64,000 bases of DNA, from assembly GCA_011523615.1 (NCBI GenBank), contig WTGJ01000027.1, positions 359,632 to 423,631 of the forward strand, read 5' to 3'. The DNA is from Chloroflexota bacterium (GTDB lineage: Bacteria; Chloroflexota; Anaerolineae; Aggregatilineales; Phototrophicaceae). Under the pieces are notes generated by a model that ran no database searches, was not told the origin of the DNA, and saw only the letters and a program-made list of their open reading frames with translations. This document shows, in pieces, positions 37,048-47,693 of the stretch. The translations under genes were made by a program, and so were the position numbers. Numbering within the stretch: position 1 is the first letter of the stretch; each line of letters opens with the position of its first letter.

Positions 37048-37677
37048 TCATTCAGGATTGGTGCCGTTTTGCTTGGGATTGATCTTGGGTGATTCCAGGA
37101 CTTGATCCACCAGCCCGTAATCCGCCGCTTGTTGAGCGCTCATGTAAATGTCTCGATCCAAATCGCGCTCGACCGTTTCCCGCTCTTGACCGGTGCGCTC
37201 GACGAAAATATCCAACAGGAGTTCTTTCAAGCGCACCCCTTCGTTGACCTGGATGAGGAGATCGGAGATCTGTCCTTGCGCGCCGCTCAGGGGTTGGTGC
37301 ATGTGTATGGTGGCATTGGGCAAAGCAAAGCGGATCCCCTTATCGCCCGCCGTGAGGAGGACTGTGCCGAAACTGGCCGTGACGCCCACAGCAACGGTGC
37401 TGATCGGGGCAGCGATTTGTTGCATCGTATCGTAAATCGCGAGGCCGGCGTAAATTACACCGCCGGGAGAATTCACGTACATCTGGATTTGGCGCTCTGG
37501 CGCTTCTCGATCCAAGAAGAGCAACTGGGCAACGATCAAATTGGCGACTTGATCAGTCAGCGGCATACCGACAAATATGATCCTTTCTTTCAATAACAAA
37601 GAATAGATGTCATATGCCCGTTCACCACGGCTGCCCTGCTCGATTACCATTGGGATGATGTTGTTGATCGACATCAT
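37048..37677 (-). CDS. clpP: ATP-dependent Clp protease proteolytic subunit
   Basis: Serine protease chamber of ClpXP. Catalytic S102 is in GVTASFG, which is usually GMAASMG, and H127 in TIHMHQP; the aspartate is probably in [13 protein letters not shown] forms the oxyanion loop. The 209-residue length is normal. The start overlaps the tig stop by 4 bp. Confidence 0.96.
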   Translation of the reverse strand: MMSINNIIPMVIEQGSRGERAYDIYSLLLKERIIFVGMPLTDQVANLIVAQLLFLDREAPERQIQMYVNSPGGVIYAGLAIYDTMQQIAAPISTVAVGVTASFGTVLLTAGDKGIRFALPNATIHMHQPLSGAQGQISDLLIQVNEGVRLKELLLDIFVERTGQERETVERDLDRDIYMSAQQAADYGLVDQVLESPKINPKQNGTNPE

Positions 37678-39104
37678 GAATTTTCCTGTGTGTCCTCTCT
37701 CGCGGAATCTGTGCCAGTCTCATTCGTGGAATCCACCGCCAAGCCACGACCGATATCGAACAATCTTTCATCGATTTTTTGCTGCAGCAATCCGTTGGCG
37801 ATCCTGTTCCTCACATCAGCATGATCATAGGATTCACGCCGTTGTCCATCCAAGCCATCACCGATCCCAGCTAGAATTCGCTCCATCTCTTGATCGACCT
37901 GATCCGGGCTGATGGTGATTTCCTCTTCGCTGCGGATTGCATCCCTCACCAGCCAGGTTTCAAGATTGCGCAGCGCTTCCGGCCGGAATTCTTCTGCCAA
38001 ATCACTTTCCTGGATGCCTTGAATGCGCAGGTAATCTTCCAATTTCAGGTTGTATCTCTGATTCAGATCCACCGAGAATTGTTGGATCCGCCCGCGCACT
38101 TCGTCATGGATCATCGATTCAGGGTACCTGACCGTCGCCTGGTTGATGATTTCATCCTGAATCGAGCGAATGTAGTCCATGCGTGCTCGCTCACTCGCCT
38201 GGTTCTGTAGATTTTCACGCAATCTTTGACGCAGTTGCAGCAGAGTCAATGGCTCCTCTTCATCTTTCGTGAGGTTCATGGCGAAGGCATCGTTCATTTC
38301 TGGCAAAGTGACGTTCTCTATCTTGCGAACCTTGACCCGGAAATCAACCGTTCTCTCTTGCAATTCCGTGCGAAACCGTTCTTCCTGCGGAATCACGAGG
38401 GTAAAGCTGATCTCATCTTCAACCTGGCTACCCAACAACGCTTCCCGAAAACCCGGCAGAACCGGCTCTTCGTCCGCAGCCAACCAGAAGGATTGATCGT
38501 CACCGCTGGCAAAATCACTACCTTTCGGGAGCGGTTCAGCAATTTCTTCCGAGTCTTCTGCACTCGTGGATGACGTTTTCGGCTCATCGGCAAAGACGCC
38601 ATGAAAATCCAGCGAAACACGATTGCCATTCACAATGGCCTGGGAACTCTCTTCGAACACGGCATTTTGATATTGCAGCGCTTTCAACTGCTGTGAAAGA
38701 TCCTCGTCACTGACTTCGGGCTCTTCATATTCTTTTGTGATCGATCGATAATCGTTCAGTTCCACTTCTGGTTGAAGATCGAGTGCAAAGGTGAATTTGG
38801 GCGTTGGCTGCAAGTCGAAATCTTCGAGCCTACCTGGGCCATACACGGCTAGTTCGGTATCCGTCAAAGCCTCGCGATAGACTTCATTCCCCAATTCATC
38901 CACTGCTTCATCGATGATGGCTGCTTCGCCAAAATGCCGCAATACGATGGGATAAGGTGCTTTCCCTTTGCGAAAGCCACGGATGTCATTCCGTTTGGCC
39001 AAGCGACGGGCAGCGGCCTTTTTGGCAGTCTCCAGTCGCTCGTTTTCTATGGTTACGGTGAGGCGCGCTTGTTGAGCGTCCAACCGTTCTGTTTGAACTT
39101 CCAA
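37674..39104 (-). CDS. tig: Trigger factor
   Basis: Ribosome-bound chaperone. The N-terminal ribosome-binding domain has the signature [12 protein letters not shown] (about residues 44-55). The PPIase domain and the C-terminal arms follow. At 476 residues it is about 45 longer than E. coli trigger factor. Much of this is an acidic, serine-rich insertion (around [19 protein letters not shown]) within the PPIase region. The start is TTG at 39104: AGGAG lies 7 nt upstream, while a nearby ATG is out of frame. It opens the tig-clpP-clpX transcript. Confidence 0.94.
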   Translation of the reverse strand: MEVQTERLDAQQARLTVTIENERLETAKKAAARRLAKRNDIRGFRKGKAPYPIVLRHFGEAAIIDEAVDELGNEVYREALTDTELAVYGPGRLEDFDLQPTPKFTFALDLQPEVELNDYRSITKEYEEPEVSDEDLSQQLKALQYQNAVFEESSQAIVNGNRVSLDFHGVFADEPKTSSTSAEDSEEIAEPLPKGSDFASGDDQSFWLAADEEPVLPGFREALLGSQVEDEISFTLVIPQEERFRTELQERTVDFRVKVRKIENVTLPEMNDAFAMNLTKDEEEPLTLLQLRQRLRENLQNQASERARMDYIRSIQDEIINQATVRYPESMIHDEVRGRIQQFSVDLNQRYNLKLEDYLRIQGIQESDLAEEFRPEALRNLETWLVRDAIRSEEEITISPDQVDQEMERILAGIGDGLDGQRRESYDHADVRNRIANGLLQQKIDERLFDIGRGLAVDSTNETGTDSAREDTQENS

Positions 39105-39128
39105 AGCATCACTCCTGCTCGCAATTGT

Positions 39129-39157
39129 AGTATAGCGTGCTGCGATACCGTGTTGAA
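39129..39157 (-). promoter_or_regulatory. Predicted promoter of tig-clpP-clpX
   Basis: On the minus strand TTCAAC (39157-39152), 17 nt and TATACT (39134-39129), 25 nt before the TTG start. The -10 matches 5 of 6, the -35 3 of 6. It lies directly after the tRNA-Leu terminator, which supports a fresh start of transcription here. Confidence 0.5.
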
Positions 39158-39169
39158 TAAGAATGAAGT

Positions 39170-39194
39170 AAAAAAGGACGCAAGAGCTGCGTCC
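39170..39194 (-). terminator. Rho-independent terminator after tRNA-Leu
   Basis: On the minus strand GGACGCA and TGCGTCC form a 7 bp stem with a 5 nt loop (39176-39194), followed by six T (39175-39170). It sits 3 nt after the tRNA end. Confidence 0.85.
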
Positions 39195-39196
39195 TA

Positions 39197-39279
39197 TGGG
39201 GAAGGAGGGATTCGAACCCTCACATCATAAAGATACATGATCCTAAGTCATGCGCGTCTGCCAATTCCGCCACTCCCCC
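39197..39279 (-). tRNA. tRNA-Leu (anticodon TAG)
   Basis: 83 nt with a complete cloverleaf on the minus strand. The acceptor GGGGGAG pairs with CTTCCCC (one G-T pair) and the discriminator is A. The anticodon stem CATGA/TCATG encloses loop CTTAGGA with TAG at 39245-39243. The T arm contains GGTTCGAATCC, and the long variable arm is typical of leucine tRNA. CCA is not encoded. It starts 7 nt after the upstream regulator gene, so the two may share a transcript. Confidence 0.95.
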
Positions 39280-39286
39280 ATATGGG

Positions 39287-39892
39287 TCACTCTTCGATCG
39301 CGCTGGCCCATTCCTCTGCGGACTTGCTTTCGTCCAACATGCTCGTGATCAATACTCGCGCAAAACTGAAAAGCGCTTCCAACATTTCGATTCGCTCCAG
39401 GAAGACGCTGGCCCGGTGATAATTGTGGTCATCCTGGTCCTTTTGCCCGGTCTGAATCTGCTTCAATCTGACCACATTCGCTCGCAATATGTTCAGCGTG
39501 CGGTCGATCTCACGCTTTTCGCGGACGCTGAGCAGGTTGCGGATGATTTGCCAGAGATCGGTTTCCGCCTCGTAAAATTTCTTCCGCCGGTGCTCCCCTT
39601 TGACGAAAGCCTGTCTCACCATGCCCAGCTGTTCCAGCGTGCGCATGTGCATGCTGACCCCTGCTTTGGATAAACTCATCCGCTCACACAATTGATCCAA
39701 TGACAAGGGTTCTGTTTCGAACAATAGGTAGGCGTACAACTGTCCTATGATCTTATTGAAGCCAAAATAGCTGGCCAATTGCCCCAAGCCATCCAGCATG
39801 GAGTCTTGTATGGAAACGAGTTCGAGGTTGGCAGCCGAATCTCGTTCGGAAGAAGGGGTGTGATTGCGGGCAGAAATTTGTGAATCAACCAT
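39287..39892 (-). CDS. MarR/GbsR-like winged-helix regulator
   Basis: 201 residues with a winged-helix DNA-binding domain: LGQLASYFGFNKIIGQLYAY, then LDQLCERMSLSKAGVSMHMR as the recognition helix region and the wing GEHRRKKFYEAE. This arrangement resembles the GbsR branch of the MarR superfamily. The C-terminal half is a long helical region likely used for dimerisation. Ligand and target are unknown. It lies alone between mreB and the tRNA. The 113 nt upstream (39893-40005) hold no other gene and no promoter that I trust. Confidence 0.82.
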   Translation of the reverse strand: MVDSQISARNHTPSSERDSAANLELVSIQDSMLDGLGQLASYFGFNKIIGQLYAYLLFETEPLSLDQLCERMSLSKAGVSMHMRTLEQLGMVRQAFVKGEHRRKKFYEAETDLWQIIRNLLSVREKREIDRTLNILRANVVRLKQIQTGQKDQDDHNYHRASVFLERIEMLEALFSFARVLITSMLDESKSAEEWASAIEE

Positions 39893-40005
39893 GCAAGTGC
39901 CAATGCTACCACCACCAGTTTAGCAGAATTTCACAACCTCATCAGAAATATGAGTGCGGTTCAACCTTTACTGTCCATCGGCCTATTTTGTGGCGTCGGG
40001 AGAGT

Positions 40006-41034
40006 TCATTGCACCGTTTGCGAGACGCTGCGCAAAAGAACCGGTTCGGTGATCGCCCGGCCAGCCCCGATCGCCACGGCGGAAAGCGGGTTATCGGCAC
40101 GAAACACCGGCACTCTCAGTTCTTGGGTGAGGAAGGTATCGATGCCGCGCAACATCGCCCCCCCGCCTGTGAGCAGGATCCCGCGCCCCATGATGTCCGA
40201 TGCCAGCTCGGGTGGGGTGTGGATCAACAGTGATTTGACAATCTCCACCATCTGCATCAGGGGCTCTTCCAATGCTTCCACGACTTCTTCGGTGGTGAGC
40301 GAAAGAGTCCGCGGGAGGCCGCTCACATGGTCCATGCCTTGGATTTCCGTGGATAAGGCTTCTTCTTCGATATGTGCGGCACCGATCTGTACCTTCAGCG
40401 CCTCAGCAGAAGGCTGCCCAACGACCAGATTGTATTTCTTGCGAATGTAATTCGCGATCGCCTCATCCATATGCAATCCACCGACGCGACCGCTCGAAGC
40501 ACGGACGATATGGTTCATGGTGATGATCGCGGCTTCGGTGATGCCACCACCGATATTCACGATCATATCACCGGCAGGGGTATTCACCGGCAGGCCCGCA
40601 CCCACCGCAGCGGCCAGCGGTTCATGGATGAGGTATGCCTTCCTCGCGCCTGCTGCCAAGGACGCCTCATAAACGGCGCGCCGCTCTACATTGGTCACCC
40701 CCCAGGGCACAGAAATCATGATATCTGGTTTGAAAAAGGCAGTTCGCCCGGCAATTCTTCCCAAGAAGTATTCCAATAGTGCCTGAGTGACTTCGTAATC
40801 GGCGATGACGCCATTGACGAGTGGGCGGATGATTTCCAGGTCTTCTTCATCGACGCGGCCGAGCATTTCCCGTGCAGGTTGGCCGATTTCAACAATTTCT
40901 ACATTGCCGCGCTCGTCCGGTTCCGCCTGCAAGGCGACGAGCGTGGGTTCTTGCAAAACGATGCGGCCCTTCTTCCAGATGAGGACGTTGATGGTCCCCA
41001 GGTCAACCCCTAATGGTGTGTTGAAAAAGGCCAT
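40006..41034 (-). CDS. mreB: Rod-shape actin MreB
   Basis: Actin-like cytoskeletal ATPase guiding cell-wall synthesis. Phosphate 1 motif GVDLGTINVLIW, with I and V where GIDLGTANTLVY is common, then EPLAAAVGAGLPV, the phosphate 2 motif IVNIGGGITEAAII and LTGGGAMLRGID near the end are all visible. Length of 342 is normal. mreC and mreD are not next to it; it instead follows atpC after 23 nt, suggesting cotranscription with ATP synthase. Confidence 0.93.
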   Translation of the reverse strand: MAFFNTPLGVDLGTINVLIWKKGRIVLQEPTLVALQAEPDERGNVEIVEIGQPAREMLGRVDEEDLEIIRPLVNGVIADYEVTQALLEYFLGRIAGRTAFFKPDIMISVPWGVTNVERRAVYEASLAAGARKAYLIHEPLAAAVGAGLPVNTPAGDMIVNIGGGITEAAIITMNHIVRASSGRVGGLHMDEAIANYIRKKYNLVVGQPSAEALKVQIGAAHIEEEALSTEIQGMDHVSGLPRTLSLTTEEVVEALEEPLMQMVEIVKSLLIHTPPELASDIMGRGILLTGGGAMLRGIDTFLTQELRVPVFRADNPLSAVAIGAGRAITEPVLLRSVSQTVQ

Positions 41035-41057
41035 GCCGCGCCCTGGCTGGCTTACGC

Positions 41058-41504
41058 CTATTGATCTTCTTCGTGGATGATGCGAAGGACCGTGCCACGG
41101 GCTTGCATTTTCCGTTTGATCCGCAGGGTGATCTCCGCCCTGCGCAAGGCACGATGAGCTTCCCGTCTGTCTTCGGTTGAAGCGCCTTCGGCGAGCAGTT
41201 TCGTCGCCCGCTCTCGGGCCGCTTCCGCCTCTTCCACATCCAAATCAAACGTAGATTCGACCAGATCAGCCAGAATCACCACTTTCTCTGGCCGAATGTC
41301 CACTACCCCGCCGAATATCGTGAAACTCTCTTCGGCATTTTGCTTGCGGATGATCAGCTCTCCTTCAGACAGGGTCGTGAGAACAGGAGCATGGTTGGGC
41401 AAGACTCCGATCACGCCTTCCGTTGCAGGGATGAGCACCATATCCACGTCGTGATCGATGAATTCTCTCTTTTCTTGCGAGACGAGCTCAACGCTGAGCG
41501 ACAT
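41058..41504 (-). CDS. atpC: ATP synthase epsilon subunit
   Basis: Part of the central stalk of F1. The N-terminal beta sandwich (LSVELVSQEKREFID, TEGVIGVLPNHAPVLT, FTIFGGVVDIRPEKVVIL) and the C-terminal helical hairpin are both complete in 148 residues. It lies 2 nt after atpD. Confidence 0.95.
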   Translation of the reverse strand: MSLSVELVSQEKREFIDHDVDMVLIPATEGVIGVLPNHAPVLTTLSEGELIIRKQNAEESFTIFGGVVDIRPEKVVILADLVESTFDLDVEEAEAARERATKLLAEGASTEDRREAHRALRRAEITLRIKRKMQARGTVLRIIHEEDQ

Positions 41505-41506
41505 GA

Positions 41507-42934
<1,428 letters not shown>

Positions 42935-42953
42935 TTACCTCATCGGCATTGGA

Positions 42954-43925
42954 CTAGTTCGATACCCCGTTGTTGCGGGCTACCAAGTCCGCTTCAATTT
43001 GCTTCGCTAAAGAATCCAATGTTTCTTGCAAGGCTTCCGCGCCGCCGACGATATCCAGAATCTCAGCCGTGATGACGGCTTGCCGCGCTTTGTTGTACAC
43101 CAGAGTCAATTGGCTGGTGAGTTCTCCTGCAGCATCTGAGGCATTGCGCATGGCAACCATACGAGCGGCATGTTCGCTCGCACGAGATTCCAATACTGCT
43201 TGATACAGCTGCAACTGAGTGAAGCGAGGGACGATTTCGCTCAAGATGGCTTCCGGCCCGGGTTCATACTCGTAATCACTGCCACTCTCGCTGACATCCG
43301 GCGTGTCTTTCACGTACTCCGCCGCAACCTGATCCTCAGTCGAATACGGAATGAGCGGCAGCCAGCCCAACACAACCGGTCGCTGGGAAAGCATCGTCAC
43401 GAAATCCGTATAGGCGATGAAGATCTGATCCGACCGACCGCTCAGGAACTCTTCCGTGGCCAATTGGGTGATGGGTGATAGATCTGCCAAGGTCGGTTCA
43501 TCCGGCAAATCAGAGAACTCTGCGATCACCGCTTCACCACTTTGCAACATGGCATCTCTGGCTTTTCTACCCAGGGTGATGTAGCGGGTCGGCAGCGTCA
43601 AGCGATCGGCGAAACGGTGGCTCATCCGCAAGATATTGGCGTTGTAAGCGCCGGCCAAACCACGGTCGGCAGAGATGATGACGATCAAAGCACTACGGAT
43701 GGCTTCTCGCTCAGCGAGCAAGGGATGCAAGATCAAGCCGGGGGGCGACATTTCATGGATGTTGAGCAAGATTTCCCACGCCTTTTCAGAAAAGGCGCGG
43801 CTGGCCAGGGCGCGCGCTTGCGCCCTGCGCACACGAGAGGCAGCGACGGCCTCCATGGCCCGGGTGATTTGGGCGATGTTATCGACACTCTTGATCCGCT
43901 TTTTGATCTCGCGTACTGTGGGCAT
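42954..43925 (-). CDS. atpG: ATP synthase gamma subunit
   Basis: Rotating shaft of F1. The N-terminal REIKKRIKSVDNIAQITRAM and the C-terminal helix MRNASDAAGELTSQLTLVYNKARQAVIT with EILDIVGGAEAL are canonical. It has 323 residues, some 30 more than E. coli, in the central domain (EYEPGPEAILSEIVP region). 19 nt after atpA. Confidence 0.96.
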   Translation of the reverse strand: MPTVREIKKRIKSVDNIAQITRAMEAVAASRVRRAQARALASRAFSEKAWEILLNIHEMSPPGLILHPLLAEREAIRSALIVIISADRGLAGAYNANILRMSHRFADRLTLPTRYITLGRKARDAMLQSGEAVIAEFSDLPDEPTLADLSPITQLATEEFLSGRSDQIFIAYTDFVTMLSQRPVVLGWLPLIPYSTEDQVAAEYVKDTPDVSESGSDYEYEPGPEAILSEIVPRFTQLQLYQAVLESRASEHAARMVAMRNASDAAGELTSQLTLVYNKARQAVITAEILDIVGGAEALQETLDSLAKQIEADLVARNNGVSN

Positions 43926-43944
43926 CTGATTTTCTCAGTCAGCG

Positions 43945-45453
43945 TCAATTCCAACTGGAATTGAATTGTTGCAAAGCTTGGCTCAATCGTTCGATGATGG
44001 CATCATCCCATACACCCGAATTGGTCTGTATCTCATTGGCGACTTCGGAGAACTGTGAGTGATATGTGCGCAAAAAGGATTGCTGCCATTCTTTGACTCG
44101 TTCTACTTCCACTGCGTCCAGATGACCGTTGGTGCCGGCAAAGATGATCGCGACCTGATCGGTCAGTGACATGGGTTGGTATTGTGCTTGCTTGAGCAAT
44201 TCGGTGAGGCGCAACCCACGATCGAGTTGATTCTGTGTCGCTTGATCCAGGCTGGAACCGAATTGGGCGAAGGCCGCCAAAGAGCGGAATTGGGCTAAGT
44301 CCAAGCGCAGACCACCGGCCACTTTGCTCATCGCCCTGGTTTGCGCATCTCCCCCTACCCGACTCACACTGATACCTACGTTCAATGCGGGGCGTTGACC
44401 GGCATAGAAGAGATCCGATTCCAGGTAAATCTGCCCATCGGTGATGGAAATGACATTGGTGGGGATGTATGCGCTCACGTCTCCGAGTAGGGTTTCGATG
44501 ATCGGCAAGGCCGTCAAGGAACCACCACCTCTGGTTTCACTCAGTTGGGCGGCCCGCTCGAGCAATCGGCTGTGCAAGTAAAAGACATCGCCGGGGTAAG
44601 CTTCGCGTCCGGGCGGGCGGCGCATCAAGAGTGAAACCTGGCGATAGGCCCAGGCATGCTTGGAGAGATCATCATAGATGACCAGGGCATCCTTGCCTTG
44701 TTCCATGAACCATTCGCCGATGGCGCAACCAGCGTAAGGCGCGATGTAATTCATCGCCGCTGGGTCTGAAGCAGAAGCCACCACGACGGTGGTGTATTCC
44801 ATGGCACCGTATTCTTCCAACAGAGTCACCAGGCGGGCCACTTCCCCTTTGCGTTTGCCAATGGCGACGTAAATGCAATGCATATCCTGCCCTTTTTGGT
44901 TCAGGATGGTATCGATACCCAGGGCAGTCTTTCCGGTTTGCCGATCGCCGATGATCAGCTCCCGCTGACCGCGGCCGATGGGGATCATGGAATCGATCGC
45001 CACAATACCGGTTTGGACAGGACGAAACACGTCCTGACGTTCCATCACGCCAGGAGCGATCCGTTCTATGGGATAGGAATCGTCTGCAGCAATCGCCCCT
45101 TTGCCGTCAATCGGGTTACCCAGCGCATCGACGACGCGGCCCACCAATGCAGAACCCACCCGCACGGAAGCGACTTGACCGGTGGGGCGCAGTTCATCCC
45201 CCTCATTGATATCATCATATTCGCCCATGATGATGATACCGACCTTGTCACTCTCGAGATTGAAGGCAATGCCCGCGGCGCCATTGCTGAAACGCACCAT
45301 CTCGCCAAACTGGATGTTTTCCAATCCGGTGACGCGTGCGATGCCATCCCCTACTTCTTCAACTTGCCCGACCTCAACGGCTTCAAAACTGGGCTCAAAT
45401 TCTTGAATCTGTTCCAGCAGGGAAGAAAACATTGCATCGGTTGCTTGAGTCAT
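43945..45453 (-). CDS. atpA: ATP synthase alpha subunit
   Basis: Non-catalytic nucleotide-binding F1 subunit of 502 residues: [14 protein letters not shown] as P-loop, [15 protein letters not shown] and the alpha signature [14 protein letters not shown]. Strong GGAGGAG lies 10 nt before the ATG, and a promoter follows close upstream. It is first in the local atpAGDC operon; the delta (atpH) and Fo genes (atpB, atpE, atpF) that normally precede it are missing from this locus. Confidence 0.98.
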   Translation of the reverse strand: MTQATDAMFSSLLEQIQEFEPSFEAVEVGQVEEVGDGIARVTGLENIQFGEMVRFSNGAAGIAFNLESDKVGIIIMGEYDDINEGDELRPTGQVASVRVGSALVGRVVDALGNPIDGKGAIAADDSYPIERIAPGVMERQDVFRPVQTGIVAIDSMIPIGRGQRELIIGDRQTGKTALGIDTILNQKGQDMHCIYVAIGKRKGEVARLVTLLEEYGAMEYTTVVVASASDPAAMNYIAPYAGCAIGEWFMEQGKDALVIYDDLSKHAWAYRQVSLLMRRPPGREAYPGDVFYLHSRLLERAAQLSETRGGGSLTALPIIETLLGDVSAYIPTNVISITDGQIYLESDLFYAGQRPALNVGISVSRVGGDAQTRAMSKVAGGLRLDLAQFRSLAAFAQFGSSLDQATQNQLDRGLRLTELLKQAQYQPMSLTDQVAIIFAGTNGHLDAVEVERVKEWQQSFLRTYHSQFSEVANEIQTNSGVWDDAIIERLSQALQQFNSSWN

Positions 45454-45498
45454 GGTATGGGAACTCCTCCAGACCTGAGGGCGAATAAATGGAACACT

Positions 45499-45527
45499 AT
45501 TTTAATCGATCCTCTATGCGATGTCTA
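45499..45527 (-). promoter_or_regulatory. Predicted promoter of atpAGDC
   Basis: On the minus strand TAGACA (45527-45522), exactly 17 nt and TAAAAT (45504-45499). Both hexamers match consensus at 5 of 6 positions. The atpA ATG is 45 nt beyond the -10. This makes atpA a true operon start. Confidence 0.7.
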
Positions 45528-45613
45528 GATTCTCCACCCCCAGGCAAGTCGATCCCGAGCTTGGACTGTGTTTGTTTTCAGGCGCATGAAAGCCCCCAGC
45601 TGACGAATGCCGC

Positions 45614-46780
45614 TCAAGCTTCCCAACGGATGGAAGTGTATGGATTGCTGGAATGCCAGGCAGCGGCGCTATCTCGCAAACGATCTGCTTGCACTGCCAC
45701 ACCAATCCCCGGACCTTCTGGGACGGCAATCGTGCTGTTTTCGGCCAGGTGAAAGGCCGGTTCACTGATATCCGGGTCATAGTAGCGATCGGTCGCGGAA
45801 ATATCACAGGGTAAGGTAACGCCTGGGAGGGAAGCAAACGCCAGATTGGCCGCCCGCCCCACCCCTGTTTCCAGCAGGCCGCCAACCCACAACGGAATTT
45901 CGTGTTCCACACAGTAGCGGTAAATGGCCAGGCTCTCGGTGTATCCGGTGACGCGAGCCGGTTTCAAATTGAGGATGCGATAGGCACCGATCTCGTAACC
46001 GAGTGCTGCATCGCCCAGGCTATGGATGCTTTCATCCAAACAAACATCGGTTTTTAACTGCGGTTGCAGCTTGCTGTGTTGATGAATGTCTTCGTAACCG
46101 AGCGGTTGCTCCATCATGAGTAAGTTCAGCTCATCCGCTTGTTGGAGGTGCTCGACATCTTCCAGCGTGTAGGCGCTGTTGGCATCCAACATGAGGGAGA
46201 TATCGGGCAAGGCGGCCCGAACCGCTCTCGCCATCTCAAAATCCCAGCCGGGTCGGATCTTCAATTTGATCCGATGGTAACCCTGTGAAATTCGTTTTTG
46301 GATCGTGCCGATGGTTTCTTGATGGCTTGGCTTGATGCCGATGCTCACCCCCACGTGGGCAAATCCCCGCGATTCATGGCCGGCCGGCAGGTGATGAGCG
46401 AACGCATCTGCCAAGCGAAGGTCGTTCGTTTTCGCCCAGGCATCCCAAACCGCCGCTTCCACCGCGTGCTTCGATAGCGGATAACCACGTACCGATTTCA
46501 TCAGATCTGGCATTGCCGTGGGACTGTTTACGGTTTTACCCAGCACCGCAGGGATCAGGAATTCGCGCAGGATGTGGTAAGAACTGCCCAGTGTCTCATA
46601 GCTGTAACCTGGTTCTACCATCGCCGAAGATTCTCCCCAGCCAATGACGCCGTCACTGGTTTGCAATTCCAGCAACATGGCGGACTTATTCGCCTCGCCA
46701 CCGAAACTCGTCGTCAGCACTTCCACGAGTGGTAGGCTGATCAAATGGATCTGTATGGATTGGATGGTGATGCTTTTCAT
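45614..46780 (-). CDS. Enolase-superfamily enzyme, MenC/N-acylamino-acid racemase type
   Basis: 388 residues of the muconate-lactonising subgroup. The catalytic lysine motif KLKIRPG, metal ligands in MLDANSAYT, MEQPL and CLDESI, and the second lysine in NLKPARVTGY are all there. This family includes o-succinylbenzoate synthase (menaquinone) and N-acyl or N-succinylamino-acid racemases, often with both activities. No other men gene is adjacent, while a GNAT gene lies 10 nt upstream. The ATG at 46780 has GAGGGGG in front and beats an upstream TTG/ATG choice. Confidence 0.87.
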   Translation of the reverse strand: MKSITIQSIQIHLISLPLVEVLTTSFGGEANKSAMLLELQTSDGVIGWGESSAMVEPGYSYETLGSSYHILREFLIPAVLGKTVNSPTAMPDLMKSVRGYPLSKHAVEAAVWDAWAKTNDLRLADAFAHHLPAGHESRGFAHVGVSIGIKPSHQETIGTIQKRISQGYHRIKLKIRPGWDFEMARAVRAALPDISLMLDANSAYTLEDVEHLQQADELNLLMMEQPLGYEDIHQHSKLQPQLKTDVCLDESIHSLGDAALGYEIGAYRILNLKPARVTGYTESLAIYRYCVEHEIPLWVGGLLETGVGRAANLAFASLPGVTLPCDISATDRYYDPDISEPAFHLAENSTIAVPEGPGIGVAVQADRLRDSAAAWHSSNPYTSIRWEA

Positions 46781-46790
46781 TCGTTCCCCC

Positions 46791-47693
46791 TCATCCCTGA
46801 GATAGTCTAAGGTCTGCACATTTTTCGAGAATATAATATGCGCGCCGGGTATGGCTCTCTGTCTCCTTCGTTTGCAGCAATCCTGTGATCAGGTAATCGT
46901 TTTGATTGAGCCATTGTAGCAGGAGCTGACGCAACTGAAGCTGCCAAGAAGCTGCGCTGGTGGGGTCCTGTGCCAGGATCGCGGCAAAATTCGTGGGCAG
47001 CTCGATGAACACGATTTTGGGTAGCCCTTCCCTTTGCTCGTCGGCTGCTGCAATTTCGGCGATCGGGCCAGGGATCCGCCAGGCCAGATCCACCGCCTGA
47101 CTCGGGTTCAGTACAAGCGCTGCATCCACTGGCTGGTCTGGCCGCCGGGGCGGTGAAACGCTAGGATCGGCTCGTTCTCGAACCCGCTCCGCATTCACCC
47201 AGTATTCGACGAGCAAGCGGTCGGAGTTCCCCAAGGTTGACAGTGGTGTATCCGTACCATAAACATTCACATCGTAACGTTTCGCCACGCCGCCCAATTT
47301 ATTCAAGTTGAAGTGCGCATTCACGCTCATGGTGGGGGAGAAAGTCCAAGTGATCAGCTCGACGTTTTGTTCGATGGCGAGCTTGCGTTGCGCCAGTTTG
47401 AGTTGCATGGCGATACCCAGATTGCGGAATTCTGGTTTCACCACCATCCGTTTGGAAGCCATGACGATCTGTCCATCCTGCAAGCCAATGTAGCCGATGA
47501 TGAAACCCACGAGTTGTTGTTGGCTGTATGCAGCGAGTACATGACCGCCATAGCGAACCAGGTGGATCAGCATTTGTGCGGGAACGAGCCCGCCGGCTTC
47601 CTCAGCGCCCCAGGTGGCTCGCTGCAAAGGCATGATGGTCTGGATGTCTTCGTAGGTACTCAAGCGGCGGATCTGCAAATTCATCAGGCTCAT
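46791..47693 (-). CDS. GNAT-family acyltransferase
   Basis: 300 residues. The N-terminal half is a GNAT fold: IRRLSTYEDIQTIMPLQR, then the acyl-CoA binding motif region KRMVVKPEFRNLGIAMQLK and a helix LAQRKLAIEQNVELITWTF. The C-terminal half is longer than a simple GNAT and seems specific to a group of proteins often found next to MenC-like enzymes. It could acylate amino acids for the racemase beside it. Its ATG overlaps the SDR stop by 4 bp. Confidence 0.78.
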   Translation of the reverse strand: MSLMNLQIRRLSTYEDIQTIMPLQRATWGAEEAGGLVPAQMLIHLVRYGGHVLAAYSQQQLVGFIIGYIGLQDGQIVMASKRMVVKPEFRNLGIAMQLKLAQRKLAIEQNVELITWTFSPTMSVNAHFNLNKLGGVAKRYDVNVYGTDTPLSTLGNSDRLLVEYWVNAERVRERADPSVSPPRRPDQPVDAALVLNPSQAVDLAWRIPGPIAEIAAADEQREGLPKIVFIELPTNFAAILAQDPTSAASWQLQLRQLLLQWLNQNDYLITGLLQTKETESHTRRAYYILEKCADLRLSQG

